A DNA stretch of 64,000 bases, taken from Limnobacter sp. MED105. Its GTDB lineage: Bacteria; Pseudomonadota; Gammaproteobacteria; Burkholderiales; Burkholderiaceae_B. The translations under genes were made by a program, and so were the position numbers. The stretch's first letter is position 1; each line of letters starts with the position of its first letter. Location: contig NZ_ABCT01000015.1 in NCBI RefSeq assembly GCF_000170915.1, positions 25,455 through 89,454 of the forward strand, in the 5' to 3' direction. Of the stretch, positions 54,162 through 64,000 are shown piece after piece. Below the pieces are notes generated by a model. It did not search any database and was not told the origin of the DNA. It worked only from the letters and a program-made list of their open reading frames with translations.

Positions 54162-54543
54162 TGTGTTTCAGCGCATCATCAAGTTTGGCGGCACAGGCCC
54201 AGTCGTTGTCGGTAATGCCGCTTGCGCTGTGGGTGTTCCAGCGCACCTTGACCCGGTTGTAGCTAAAAGTGACTTCCGGGTGGTGGTCTTCATCATCGGC
54301 CAAATGGGTAATGGCATGCACAGCCAGCTTCACGCCTTCAAAGTTGGCAAAGGCATATTGCCGCCAAAGTGTCAAAGCACGTTCCCCCTTGGCGTCAAAT
54401 TCAACCGACCAGTATTCAAATTCGTCCAGCTGTGCTTCTATCTCGTCAACGCTCCATGCGTGGCCCTCACCCAAGTGCTGGCAATGCACATGCAGCCAGT
54501 CTGCCAGTGGGCGAGCAGGATGGGGCGTACTGAGGGTGCTCAT
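54154..54543 (-). CDS. Pterin-4a-carbinolamine dehydratase
   Basis: Dehydrates 4a-hydroxytetrahydrobiopterin, serving pterin recycling. The 129-residue protein has the active-site DDEDHHPEVTFSYNRVKV (near 85-102) and WNTHSASGIT. The first 25 residues exceed the usual PCD core. It is coupled to the M48 peptidase gene by an ATGA overlap and to rsgA by an 8-bp overlap. No phenylalanine hydroxylase gene is in the window. Confidence 0.93.
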   Translation of the reverse strand: MSTLSTPHPARPLADWLHVHCQHLGEGHAWSVDEIEAQLDEFEYWSVEFDAKGERALTLWRQYAFANFEGVKLAVHAITHLADDEDHHPEVTFSYNRVKVRWNTHSASGITDNDWACAAKLDDALKHIG

Positions 54544-55796
54544 TGTGCGCCCTGCAAGCTGTTTAAACGGCTGATGCGAATGGATGCGGGCGGGTGGCTG
54601 TCGTAAAACGCGGAGTGCAGCGGATCGGGTGTCAAGGTTGAGGCGTTGTCTTGATACAGCTTGACCAAGGCGCTCACCAAATGTTGAGGGGCACTTTGCT
54701 GCGCAGCATAGGCATCGGCCTCGAATTCATGTTTGCGGCTGAGCCAAGACATCACCGGGCGAATCGGGAAAGTGAAATAGGGCAACACCATCATGAACAG
54801 CACCAGGGCCATGGCTTGCGCACCATTGGCCAGGTCTGGGTTTACGCCCAACTCACTGTAAAACCAAGGCGCATTGGCCAGAAGACCGAGCACATAAAAC
54901 ATGATCAGGCTACCAATCCCTGAAAAAGCCAGGTGCTTCACAATGTGTTTTTTCTTGAAATGTCCCAGTTCGTGTGCCAACACCGCTTCAATTTGATCGT
55001 CGTTCAAGCGCGAAAGCAGTGTGTCGAAAAATACAATTCGCTTGGCTTTGCCCATGCCGCTGAAATACGCATTGCCATGGCTTGATCGTTTGCTGCCATC
55101 CATTACAAACAGGCCGCTGGAATCGAAGCCACAGCGTTGCAGCAAATTCAGAATGCGCTGGCGTGTCGCCCCGTCTTCAAGCGGAGTGAACTTGTTGAAA
55201 ATCGGTGCAATCACGGTGGGGAACAGCCACATCAACAACAGGCTAAAACCAAACCACAAAGCCCATGCATAAACCCACCATTGCTGGCCAGCTTCACGCA
55301 TCAGGTAAAGCACTGCGAATACCAGCGGGCCGCCTATCAGTGCGCCAACCAGCAGGCCTTTCAGCCAGTCGCCCATAAAAAGACCCTTCTTCATGCGGTT
55401 AAAGCCAAAGCGTTCTTCAAGCACGAACTGTTTGTAGTAGGCCAAGGGCAAATCAAGCACGCTGCCTATAAAACCAACCACAGCAATCAGCAACAAGCCA
55501 GCCAAAATCCCTTCGGCAGTGGTGCTTGTGAAACTTTGAATCCACTCCAGGCCGCCCAGCAAGGTGAAACCCATCAGGATGCTGGCTTCAAGCAGCACAT
55601 TGATCATACCCAAACGGGTTTTGGCGATTGAATAATCTGCCGCCTTCTGATGGTCTTGCAGGCTGATTTGCTCCCTGAACTCTGCAGGCACTTGTGCTCG
55701 GTTGACAGCAATATGCCGAACCTGGCGACTGGCCAGATAAAGGCGAAGTGCCACACTTAAAACCACAGCCAGAACAAAGACTTCAGTAAAAACCAT
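54540..55796 (-). CDS. M48 (Ste24-type) membrane metalloprotease
   Basis: A 418-residue zinc protease of the CAAX-protease-1 type. Seven or so helices surround VLAHELGHFKKKH (HExxH, near residue 275), and the third ligand is the glutamate in EFEADAYA near 357. The N-terminal M48 extension with FVLEERFGFNRM is conserved. It probably acts in membrane protein quality control. It is the first gene of the M48-PCD-rsgA operon, divergent from orn across 90 bp. Confidence 0.93.
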   Translation of the reverse strand: MVFTEVFVLAVVLSVALRLYLASRQVRHIAVNRAQVPAEFREQISLQDHQKAADYSIAKTRLGMINVLLEASILMGFTLLGGLEWIQSFTSTTAEGILAGLLLIAVVGFIGSVLDLPLAYYKQFVLEERFGFNRMKKGLFMGDWLKGLLVGALIGGPLVFAVLYLMREAGQQWWVYAWALWFGFSLLLMWLFPTVIAPIFNKFTPLEDGATRQRILNLLQRCGFDSSGLFVMDGSKRSSHGNAYFSGMGKAKRIVFFDTLLSRLNDDQIEAVLAHELGHFKKKHIVKHLAFSGIGSLIMFYVLGLLANAPWFYSELGVNPDLANGAQAMALVLFMMVLPYFTFPIRPVMSWLSRKHEFEADAYAAQQSAPQHLVSALVKLYQDNASTLTPDPLHSAFYDSHPPASIRISRLNSLQGAQ

Positions 55797-55886
55797 TTCT
55801 TGCTACCACCCTAGATTAATTTGCGCTTCAATGCCTGTGAGACAATACAGGTCTTCTAAGATTCAACCTCAAAGCTCATTCAAATT

Positions 55887-56528
55887 ATGTCACAAGCCGC
55901 GCCAAGTTCCACCCCTGTTGAAACCAAGATTCCCCGTGACGACAATCGTCTGGTGTGGGTCGACATGGAAATGACGGGTCTTGACCCTTTCAACGATAAA
56001 GTCATAGAAGTGGCCGTAGTGGTGACCGACAGCGAGCTGAATGTGTTGGAAGAGGGGCCAGTGCTGGCTATTCACCAAAGTGATGATATTTTGGCGGGAA
56101 TGGACGCCTGGAACACCAGTACTCACGGCAAGAGCGGGCTGACCGCGCGCGTGAAAGAATCCGTAATTGACGAAGCTCAGGCGGAAGAATTGCTAATTGA
56201 ATTTTTGACCAAATACATTGGCCCTGGCAAAAGCCCCATGTGTGGCAACAGCATTTGCCAGGACCGCCGTTTCATGGCCAAGTACATGCCCAAGCTTGAG
56301 GCTTATTTTCACTACCGCAATCTGGATGTGAGTACGCTGAAGGAATTGTGCAAACGCTGGAACCCCACCACTGCCAGAAAGTTTGTGAAGAAAACCAAGC
56401 ACACCGCTTTGGCCGATATTCACGAGTCAATCGACGAGCTTCGCTTTTATCGCGAGCATTTTATTGTTGCGCCAGAGGTGAAGGCGAGCCAGGAGAGCCC
56501 ACAGTCCCCGGCAGCGCCTGCGGCATAG
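55887..56528 (+). CDS. orn: Oligoribonuclease
   Basis: A 3'-5' exonuclease that degrades 2-5-nt RNAs and pGpG. The 213-residue DEDDh protein has D26 and E28 in [12 protein letters not shown], an aspartate in CQDRRFM, and the [14 protein letters not shown] block with the active-site His and Asp. The last 25 residues ([12 protein letters not shown] onward) form a disordered tail beyond the usual 180-residue enzyme. That tail is encoded in the 68 bp that overlap the MATE gene on the other strand. Confidence 0.96.
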   Translation: MSQAAPSSTPVETKIPRDDNRLVWVDMEMTGLDPFNDKVIEVAVVVTDSELNVLEEGPVLAIHQSDDILAGMDAWNTSTHGKSGLTARVKESVIDEAQAEELLIEFLTKYIGPGKSPMCGNSICQDRRFMAKYMPKLEAYFHYRNLDVSTLKELCKRWNPTTARKFVKKTKHTALADIHESIDELRFYREHFIVAPEVKASQESPQSPAAPAA

Positions 56529-57900
56529 TTGGCAAAGTAAGCTCCAAAGCATTGCGCTGGCGCATCACATGGGCCAGCAGCAATGCCAGGCAAATTCCAG
56601 CCAACAACAGTCCCCCTGTACTGGCTATCCAGAAGCCTTGCGACTTCAGCGGGTTTTCTTGCCACACCCCAAGCCACATGCCCCCGCCAATACCAACAAA
56701 CCACAGGCAGACCAGATAAATCAGCATCGGGCGGGCCGACACGCGGTAAGCCCGAAGCGAAAACGAACACAAAGTTTGTACGGCATCAATAAAATGATAG
56801 GCGATCACCCACGGCATCAAGCCCAAGGCAACTTCAATGGTTTTTGTGTCTTGGGTGTAGAACGAGATCAATTCCCGGTCGAATAGATACAAGCCCAGGC
56901 ACACGCAGGCAGCAACCAGCATTGCGGTTTCAATACCTCGCCTCACGATGACGCTTGCGTATCGGCTAAAACCTGCACCAATTTGCTGCGAGGCCAGTAC
57001 TGTGGTGGCATTGCCCAATGACAAACACACCATGTACGCCATGGCCGCCATATTGGACACAATTTGGTGTCCGCCCAATTGATAAACATCGAAACGCGAC
57101 ACCAGCAACGCAATCACTGTGAATGAGCTGACCTCAATCAAATACGAACCACCGATGGGCAAACCAAGCCGAAGAATTTGACCAAGGCGATGCCAGTCAG
57201 GTTTCAAGCTGCGAATGGATTTGAATTCGCTGTAATGTTTGTCGAATAACCAAATGAGGGCCGAAATACTGAGCACCAGCCACATGGTTGCTGCTGTGGC
57301 CCAACCAAAACCAGCCGCTCCCAAGGCAGGCAACCCCCACCCGCCGTTCATGAACCAAATGTTCAAGGGAATTTTCAGCAGCAGCATCAGCACTTGCAGG
57401 GCCACCACAATTTGTGGGCGTGAAATGGACTGGTTCAGCGCATAAAACACACGAAACACCAAGGCCGCTGGCAAACCCCAGGCAATGCCAAGCAGGTAGC
57501 CACGGGTGTCGCTGGCAATGTGAGCAGGGGTATTGGTCAGTTGAAAAATAGGGTCCGGGTTCAGCAGAACGGCCATGCCAATGCAGCTCATGGTCAGTGC
57601 CAACCAAACGCCTTGTACCGCATCCTCTCCAACTTTGCGGTGGTCGCCTGCGCCAAAGTGGGCAGAGCAAATGGGAGTCAGGCCAATAATCACCCCCATC
57701 AAGCCCACGTACAGGCTGATGTAGATTGAGGATCCCACAGCCATTGCAGCAAGCACATCGGGGCCGGCCTGCCCGGCCATGAGTGTATCGACGAGCCCGT
57801 TGCCCATGACCGCCAGTTGCCCCAGCAGGATTGGCAAAGCCTGATTCAGCAGTGCCCTTCGTGGCCGGTTCTGGGCGAATAAAACAATACTACTGGCCAT
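56461..57900 (-). CDS. MATE-family multidrug efflux transporter
   Basis: A 479-residue cation-coupled efflux pump with 12 helices in two MatE repeats. [20 protein letters not shown] (about 23-42) and the second-half [21 protein letters not shown] are family hallmarks. It resembles NorM. The C-terminal 25 residues ([12 protein letters not shown] onward) form a polar tail lying antisense to the orn tail. It starts nine bases after the glycosyltransferase gene and is probably cotranscribed with it. Confidence 0.92.
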   Translation of the reverse strand: MASSIVLFAQNRPRRALLNQALPILLGQLAVMGNGLVDTLMAGQAGPDVLAAMAVGSSIYISLYVGLMGVIIGLTPICSAHFGAGDHRKVGEDAVQGVWLALTMSCIGMAVLLNPDPIFQLTNTPAHIASDTRGYLLGIAWGLPAALVFRVFYALNQSISRPQIVVALQVLMLLLKIPLNIWFMNGGWGLPALGAAGFGWATAATMWLVLSISALIWLFDKHYSEFKSIRSLKPDWHRLGQILRLGLPIGGSYLIEVSSFTVIALLVSRFDVYQLGGHQIVSNMAAMAYMVCLSLGNATTVLASQQIGAGFSRYASVIVRRGIETAMLVAACVCLGLYLFDRELISFYTQDTKTIEVALGLMPWVIAYHFIDAVQTLCSFSLRAYRVSARPMLIYLVCLWFVGIGGGMWLGVWQENPLKSQGFWIASTGGLLLAGICLALLLAHVMRQRNALELTLPTMPQALPGTVGSPGSPSPLAQQ

Positions 57901-57909
57901 GCCACACCT

Positions 57910-59712
57910 TTAACGGCCGCTGTTTTCTGTCTGCGGTTCTACCTGTGGGGTTCGTGCGTACAGGAAGAAGAATTCATGCCGGTCCGAGTTTCGGTTGCCG
58001 GTCCAGATCAGTTCCCACCGCTCGGATGCCCTAGATTCAAAATCAACCTTGATTTTCAGGCTTTGACGGGTATCGTCTTGCAGCAACAGATACTCACATT
58101 CGGTGACCTCTTTGAATTGGCCCCTGCGAATGAAGTCAACTTCAGCATGGTATTGGAGGGTCGCTCGTTGTGCATAGCCAAGGTTGTAGTCGGCAACACA
58201 CTTTCTGTTTGCAATGGTCTGGTGGTTCAGCACCGATTGGGTGATCGCATCGCCCAGGGCCTTGAAGCTTTTTGCATAATCAATTCTCGGAATCCACAGC
58301 GTCATCATCAACAGCCACAGCAAAATAACACCACCGGTGGTCAGCACCATAGGGCGCCAAAGCGCACGGCTTCCTGAGGCTGTGCGCCATACAATCAAGC
58401 GGATCCAGGCGATGCTGGCCAGAAATGCCAGTGCCAGCTCAAGACCAATGACATCGGGCACGTAGCCGGGGGACAATTTCTCGAAGTTGGCTGCTATTTT
58501 TGCAGGAAAGCCAAAGGTGGCTGCTGTCCAGCCCAGCCAAACCAGCACGGCAGCGAAGGTAAACCAAAGCACTGCAAACCAGTCAATCAGGCTGATCAGG
58601 CCACGTTTCATGGTGGACAGTCCAATGGCGGCAAGCACTGAAAGTGGTGCCAGCAATGGGAAATAGTTGGCCTCATCTGCAGGGTTTGTAATTAGCAGCA
58701 CTAGCACACCGGCGGCAGCCCCTGCCAAAGGAATGCGGATAGAGGGTTCGGTCAGCGCTTTGCGATACCGCCAAATGGTCCAGCAAGCCATGGGTAAAAT
58801 CGGCCACAAAAACCAGGTCAGGGTTTTCAGGGTGATCACCAGTTTGGCCAAGTCAAAAGACTGGGTGGGGTCAAGTATCAGGAAGCGACGTACATTCCAT
58901 TCATTCCATGCGTTCCACCACAATTCCCCGTTCTTTTGGCTCATTAGCCAGAAGAACCAGATGGCAAAAGGTACGGCGAACACTGCTGCGGCGCGGGTCA
59001 TGCGGCGAAGCAGGCCAAATCGTAGCGAACTGTGCGTCATCGAGCTGACGAGCAGCAAGAGCAAAAACGGCAACCAATGTGCCCAGCCTCGTGCAAAAAA
59101 AGCGATGGCGATCCCAACGCCCAGCATCCAGCCGGCGCCGATTGGTCTGTCGAGCGAGCGTACTGCTCCCAGCAGCATGATTGAAATACCTGCAAGTTCG
59201 GCTATTTCGGGCACCTGCATGTGCGAGCGAACCAGGAGGCCCAATGTGCCCAAAAAGCAGAGCACCGAGGCATCTGCCACAGCACGGGCGTAGTCGACCC
59301 GGGTGGGCGCTGTGCCAAGGGGGTCTTCGGGTTGGAGTTCCACCCGTTTGGCCAGTCGGTAGGTGGTGTTCCAAATGGCCCAGCCAGCCAAAATCATCCA
59401 GAACACATTGCCAAGGCGCATGGCGTCATCAAGCCAGTTGTAGGGCAGGTTGACGGCAAGAGCCAGTTTCCCGAACAGGCCTGCCAGCCAGGCTGACAGT
59501 AAGCCACCTTCAACATACAGGCGGTCGCCAATCAACGACATGGCCCATTCTGAAAAAGGCAATTGCGACAGGGTAAAGCTTTGTCCAAAGCCAGCTGCGT
59601 CGTCGGGTTTCCAGGGTGTTCGTGCAAAAAGCCCCGGCAAAATGTAGAGCAATATCAAGCCCCACAGAAGCCTGCGCGACAAACGTGTGTTGTTGGCTGC
59701 GGTGATGACCAT
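57910..59712 (-). CDS. ArnT-like GT39-family membrane glycosyltransferase
   Basis: A 600-residue polytopic protein with about 12 helices and a C-terminal periplasmic domain (from about 500). The first periplasmic loop carries the acidic TPWKPDDAAGF (about 32-42), where GT-C enzymes such as ArnT and PMTs have their catalytic aspartate. It probably transfers a lipid-linked sugar to lipid A or a protein. No arn genes are nearby, so the donor and acceptor are unknown. Confidence 0.8.
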   Translation of the reverse strand: MVITAANNTRLSRRLLWGLILLYILPGLFARTPWKPDDAAGFGQSFTLSQLPFSEWAMSLIGDRLYVEGGLLSAWLAGLFGKLALAVNLPYNWLDDAMRLGNVFWMILAGWAIWNTTYRLAKRVELQPEDPLGTAPTRVDYARAVADASVLCFLGTLGLLVRSHMQVPEIAELAGISIMLLGAVRSLDRPIGAGWMLGVGIAIAFFARGWAHWLPFLLLLLVSSMTHSSLRFGLLRRMTRAAAVFAVPFAIWFFWLMSQKNGELWWNAWNEWNVRRFLILDPTQSFDLAKLVITLKTLTWFLWPILPMACWTIWRYRKALTEPSIRIPLAGAAAGVLVLLITNPADEANYFPLLAPLSVLAAIGLSTMKRGLISLIDWFAVLWFTFAAVLVWLGWTAATFGFPAKIAANFEKLSPGYVPDVIGLELALAFLASIAWIRLIVWRTASGSRALWRPMVLTTGGVILLWLLMMTLWIPRIDYAKSFKALGDAITQSVLNHQTIANRKCVADYNLGYAQRATLQYHAEVDFIRRGQFKEVTECEYLLLQDDTRQSLKIKVDFESRASERWELIWTGNRNSDRHEFFFLYARTPQVEPQTENSGR

Positions 59713-59735
59713 GTTCTTATTGTGTCCGGAAAAAC

Positions 59736-59767
59736 AAAAGGCAGCCAGTTTGCCTGAGCTGCCTTTT
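59736..59767 (-). terminator. Terminator of rpmE2
   Basis: 10-bp arms AAAAGGCAGC and GCTGCCTTTT (59736-59745, 59758-59767) enclose a 12-nt loop, with GTTTTT following on the minus strand. It lies between rpmE2 and the glycosyltransferase gene, so these are separate transcripts. Confidence 0.85.
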
Positions 59768-59788
59768 TATGATCACTTGCGCGAAAAA

Positions 59789-60040
59789 TTACTTCTTGAA
59801 GCGGTCGAAACGACGACGGAACTTCTCAACGCGACCAGCGGTGTCCACGATTGTGTTCTGCGCGCCCGTGTAGAAGGGGTGAGATTCGGAGCTCACGTCC
59901 AGCTTGATCATTGGGTATTCTTTGCCTTCAAATTCGCCATTTTCCCGGCTAGGCGCGGTAGAGCGGCAAATGAATTTGAAGCCGTTGGACATGTCCACGA
60001 ACAAAACTTCGCGGTAATTGGGGTGAATGCCGTCTTTCAT
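59789..60040 (-). CDS. rpmE2: Ribosomal protein bL31, type B (zinc-free)
   Basis: An 83-residue L31 beginning [16 protein letters not shown], the type B N-terminus. It has only a single cysteine and so lacks the CxxC zinc motif of type A L31. The ATG at 60040 is preceded by GGAG. A TTG seven codons earlier is not needed. A long leader and a near-consensus promoter lie upstream (60066-60179). No Zur-like operator is visible there. Confidence 0.95.
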   Translation of the reverse strand: MKDGIHPNYREVLFVDMSNGFKFICRSTAPSRENGEFEGKEYPMIKLDVSSESHPFYTGAQNTIVDTAGRVEKFRRRFDRFKK

Positions 60041-60065
60041 GAGTTTCTCCGTTGCAGCCAACCTG

Positions 60066-60179
60066 GCGGTTAATTGGTCTCATAGGTCTCATTGATCTGA
60101 GTGCCAATCGACAAAGCCAAATCACTTGCTGGTTAATTAGGTAACCGCAAATTATAGGGTTGTGGATGGGTAAGGTCAA
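60066..60179 (-). promoter_or_regulatory. rpmE2 promoter and structured leader
   Basis: On the minus strand TTGACC (60179-60174), a 17-bp spacer and TATAAT (60156-60151) form a near-consensus promoter. Transcription from about 60144 gives a leader of about 104 bases. Complementary GCGGTTA/TAACCGC segments (60142-60148 and 60066-60072) can close most of it into one fold. Within it GGTCTCAT occurs twice on the plus strand (60076-60083 and 60085-60092). Confidence 0.65.
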
Positions 60180-60310
60180 GTGCATATTTGACTCACGATT
60201 GAATAAATCGGGCTAACCACCTGTTGGAGTTCGTCGCCAATTCAGGGGGCGATTGTGCTTGCCGATGGGGCCATGCTGGTGGCTGTCAAAACCACATCAA
60301 CAAAAAAATC

Positions 60311-61978
60311 ATGAAACATCAATTTACCCTCACCCAAAAAGCCTTGGGCATTTGTGCAGTTATTGCCTTGATTGTTGCCGCATCCTTGGCTTGGGTGACA
60401 GTTCAAATGAACCGAATGATCGAACTGGAAACCGTAGGCACCGCAAAAATTGTTCACGAGAACGAAGTGAGTCGCTTGATTGCTCAGGCCAATCACCACA
60501 CCACAAAAATGGCCTCTTCGTTTAAAAATGTGCTGTTGCGGGGCGAGGGTGACGGCGCCGCAGAAAAGTACAAAAAGGAATTCTCCAAGTATGTTCAACA
60601 GTTCGAGAGAACCACGGGGGATCTATTGAAAAATCAGGCGGTTGTCTCGGATTCAGAACGTGTCAAAGCGATTCAGGCCTGGCAAAATGATTTCAAAGCG
60701 GCATCCACTGCCTATGCCGCGGCGTTGGGCCAATACGATCCGCTGTTGCCGTTTCAATATCGAGACCTCGACAAATTGGTGAATGGAATAGACCGCCCGG
60801 TGGTCAAGGCAGGTTTGTCGATAGAGGAATTGGGCTTACAAACCCAAACCGCGGCCATCAATCAATTGACTGAGGAAATTCACGCTGAAACGGGGCGCCT
60901 GCTTTGGACCTTGTATGCAAGCATGGCGCTGACTCTCAGCTTCCTGTGCGCAAGCCTTATGGTGTATGCGCGTTCAGTTCGGCAAAGTTTGGGTGCCGAG
61001 CCCGGCTTTTTGGCAACCCAAGCCAGCAAAATTGCGTCAGGCGATTTGCAGTGCAGTGAAATGTCGAGTCTTCAGTCCAAGCCGGGAAGTGTGAGCGCTG
61101 TGTTCGAGACCATGCGATTGGCCTTGCTTGATTTGGTGCGCGATATTCGGGAAAGAACCAGTGACGCGGAGCGAAGCCTGGATAGTATTCGTCAACAATT
61201 GGGTGTGGTTGATGAGTCCGCTGTCTCTCAATCCAATTCCAGTGCGGAAATGGCTGCTGGTATTGAGGAAATGTCCGCAAATATTTCCCAGTTGTTCGAT
61301 GTCGCCGAGCAAACCAAGTTGGCGGCGGAGGATTCAAGCGCTGAATCAGAGTCTGGTTTGAGTTTGGTGGAGAGCACTTCTGAGGATGTTGAGAAAACTG
61401 CACAGGGTGCCACGCAGCTAAGCCAAACTGTTCATGAACTGGGGAGCCAGTCAGACCAAATCAGTCAAATCATTTCAGTCATCGAGGAAATCGCAGGCCA
61501 AACCAACTTGCTGGCTTTGAATGCCGCCATTGAAGCTGCGCGTGCAGGTGAGCAGGGGCGGGGGTTTGCAGTGGTGGCTGACGAGGTCAGGCGTTTGGCA
61601 GAGCGAACTACCCAATCCACCTCCGAGATTGAGCAAATGGTAGGCGCCATTCAGAAAGGCACTCAAAACGTGGTGGTCGAGATGACCGGCTGGGCTGGCA
61701 AGGTGAGTTCAAGTCTGGGCAGAATGAATCAAACCAGAGATTTGATGGGCACGATCAGGAATCGGGCGGGCGATGTGAAAGTGATGGCTTCCGAGGTCAC
61801 CAGTTCTTTGTCAGAGCAACGTTCGGCTGCAACTTTGTTGTCGACCCAGATTGAGAAGTATGCGGCGATGTCGGAAGAGAACGCGAATTGCGTGGGTGAA
61901 ATTCGAAAGTCTTTGGTGGATTTGACTGATGCGTTTTCTCAACTGAATTCACAGTGCGGGAAATTCAGGATAGCCTAA
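60311..61978 (+). CDS. Methyl-accepting chemotaxis protein
   Basis: A 555-residue chemoreceptor from the ATG at 60311. TM1 (about 10-32), a periplasmic helical sensor (33-200) and TM2 (about 202-222) are followed by a weakly conserved HAMP ([17 protein letters not shown]). The cytoplasmic signalling domain has the tip [20 protein letters not shown]. No Shine-Dalgarno sequence is evident. The longer frame upstream would bury TM1 behind 29 atypical residues. It is an orphan receptor with no che genes nearby. The ligand is unknown, and the protein differs strongly from the receptor at 14830. Confidence 0.92.
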   Translation: MKHQFTLTQKALGICAVIALIVAASLAWVTVQMNRMIELETVGTAKIVHENEVSRLIAQANHHTTKMASSFKNVLLRGEGDGAAEKYKKEFSKYVQQFERTTGDLLKNQAVVSDSERVKAIQAWQNDFKAASTAYAAALGQYDPLLPFQYRDLDKLVNGIDRPVVKAGLSIEELGLQTQTAAINQLTEEIHAETGRLLWTLYASMALTLSFLCASLMVYARSVRQSLGAEPGFLATQASKIASGDLQCSEMSSLQSKPGSVSAVFETMRLALLDLVRDIRERTSDAERSLDSIRQQLGVVDESAVSQSNSSAEMAAGIEEMSANISQLFDVAEQTKLAAEDSSAESESGLSLVESTSEDVEKTAQGATQLSQTVHELGSQSDQISQIISVIEEIAGQTNLLALNAAIEAARAGEQGRGFAVVADEVRRLAERTTQSTSEIEQMVGAIQKGTQNVVVEMTGWAGKVSSSLGRMNQTRDLMGTIRNRAGDVKVMASEVTSSLSEQRSAATLLSTQIEKYAAMSEENANCVGEIRKSLVDLTDAFSQLNSQCGKFRIA

Positions 61979-62017
61979 AAAAAACCGCTGGCGTGGTTTG
62001 TACCAGGCCAGCGGTTT
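61977..62017 (-). terminator. Terminator of groESL
   Basis: An 11-bp stem AAACCGCTGGC / GCCAGCGGTTT (61982-61992, 62007-62017) is extended past one mismatch by a further 4 bp (TGGT/ACCA) with a 4-nt loop. The minus strand then runs into T residues (complement of A61977-61984). The A-run overlaps the stop codon of the chemoreceptor gene. Confidence 0.9.
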
Positions 62018-62051
62018 GATCACAAGCAGTGAAGCTTGGGAGCCAAGGCAA

Positions 62052-64000
<1,949 letters not shown>

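Overview
The window looks like a chromosomal segment of a betaproteobacterium, most likely of the order Burkholderiales. The reasons are the arrangement of the pepA-holC-valS neighbourhood, the cysI-DUF934-cysH-cysD-cysN-cobA order, the NUDIX / CobD-CbiB-like / rsgA / pterin dehydratase / M48 / orn block, and APS-type (not PAPS-type) sulfate reduction. A Limnobacter-like genus is my guess from memory and is not proven. There are no rRNA, tRNA, CRISPR, phage or insertion-sequence genes that I can recognise, and no gap of more than 300 bases lacks a gene.

Layout. 1-5059 (minus) is a translationally coupled catabolic operon for ectoine: M20 deacetylase, EctB-type transaminase, ectoine hydrolase DoeA, and an aldehyde dehydrogenase cut by the window edge. 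Together these would turn ectoine into aspartate. 5217-11644 (plus) carries a GDPD phosphodiesterase, alaS, a NUDIX hydrolase, tusA, a lone PIN protein, a stand-alone BLUF blue-light sensor and an exported metallo-beta-lactamase-fold protein. It ends at a strong bidirectional terminator facing valS. 14830-16455 is a chemoreceptor lying between valS and the holC/pepA genes.

18853-21851 (plus) holds lptF-lptG coupled to a CbiX-type chelatase, then psiF. 21871-28866 (minus) is the sulfate assimilation operon: a TauE-like permease, cysI, DUF934, cysH, cysD, cysN and the siroheme gene cobA. cysB is divergent from it across a compact regulatory region with overlapping promoters and a LysR-type box. 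Downstream of cysB is a 144-bp element with nested inverted repeats and flanking direct repeats.

30211-40647 holds a 3-hydroxyisobutyrate dehydrogenase-like enzyme, a 98-residue unknown with a hairpin beside its ribosome site, an esterase, a Bcr/CflA efflux pump, a cyanide-insensitive-type bd oxidase (cioAB), several small enzymes, and a two-gene sensory unit (PhnD-like binding protein plus hybrid kinase). 40753-50336 contains murI, the envelope cluster lptD-surA-pdxA-ksgA, and divergent amgK-murU (peptidoglycan recycling) with pepP. 50344-57900 contains a UbiH-like hydroxylase, a CoA-type NUDIX, a CobD/CbiB-like membrane protein, rsgA, a pterin dehydratase, an M48 protease, orn and a MATE pump. 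The end carries an ArnT-like glycosyltransferase, rpmE2 with a long leader, a second chemoreceptor and groESL (groES cut by the window edge).

Most of the window is conserved housekeeping DNA. The parts that deserve attention are the ectoine operon variant, the BLUF protein, the cys regulatory region, the inverted-repeat element after cysB, the 11-bp repeats between lptD and surA, the SBP/hybrid-kinase pair and the rpmE2 leader.
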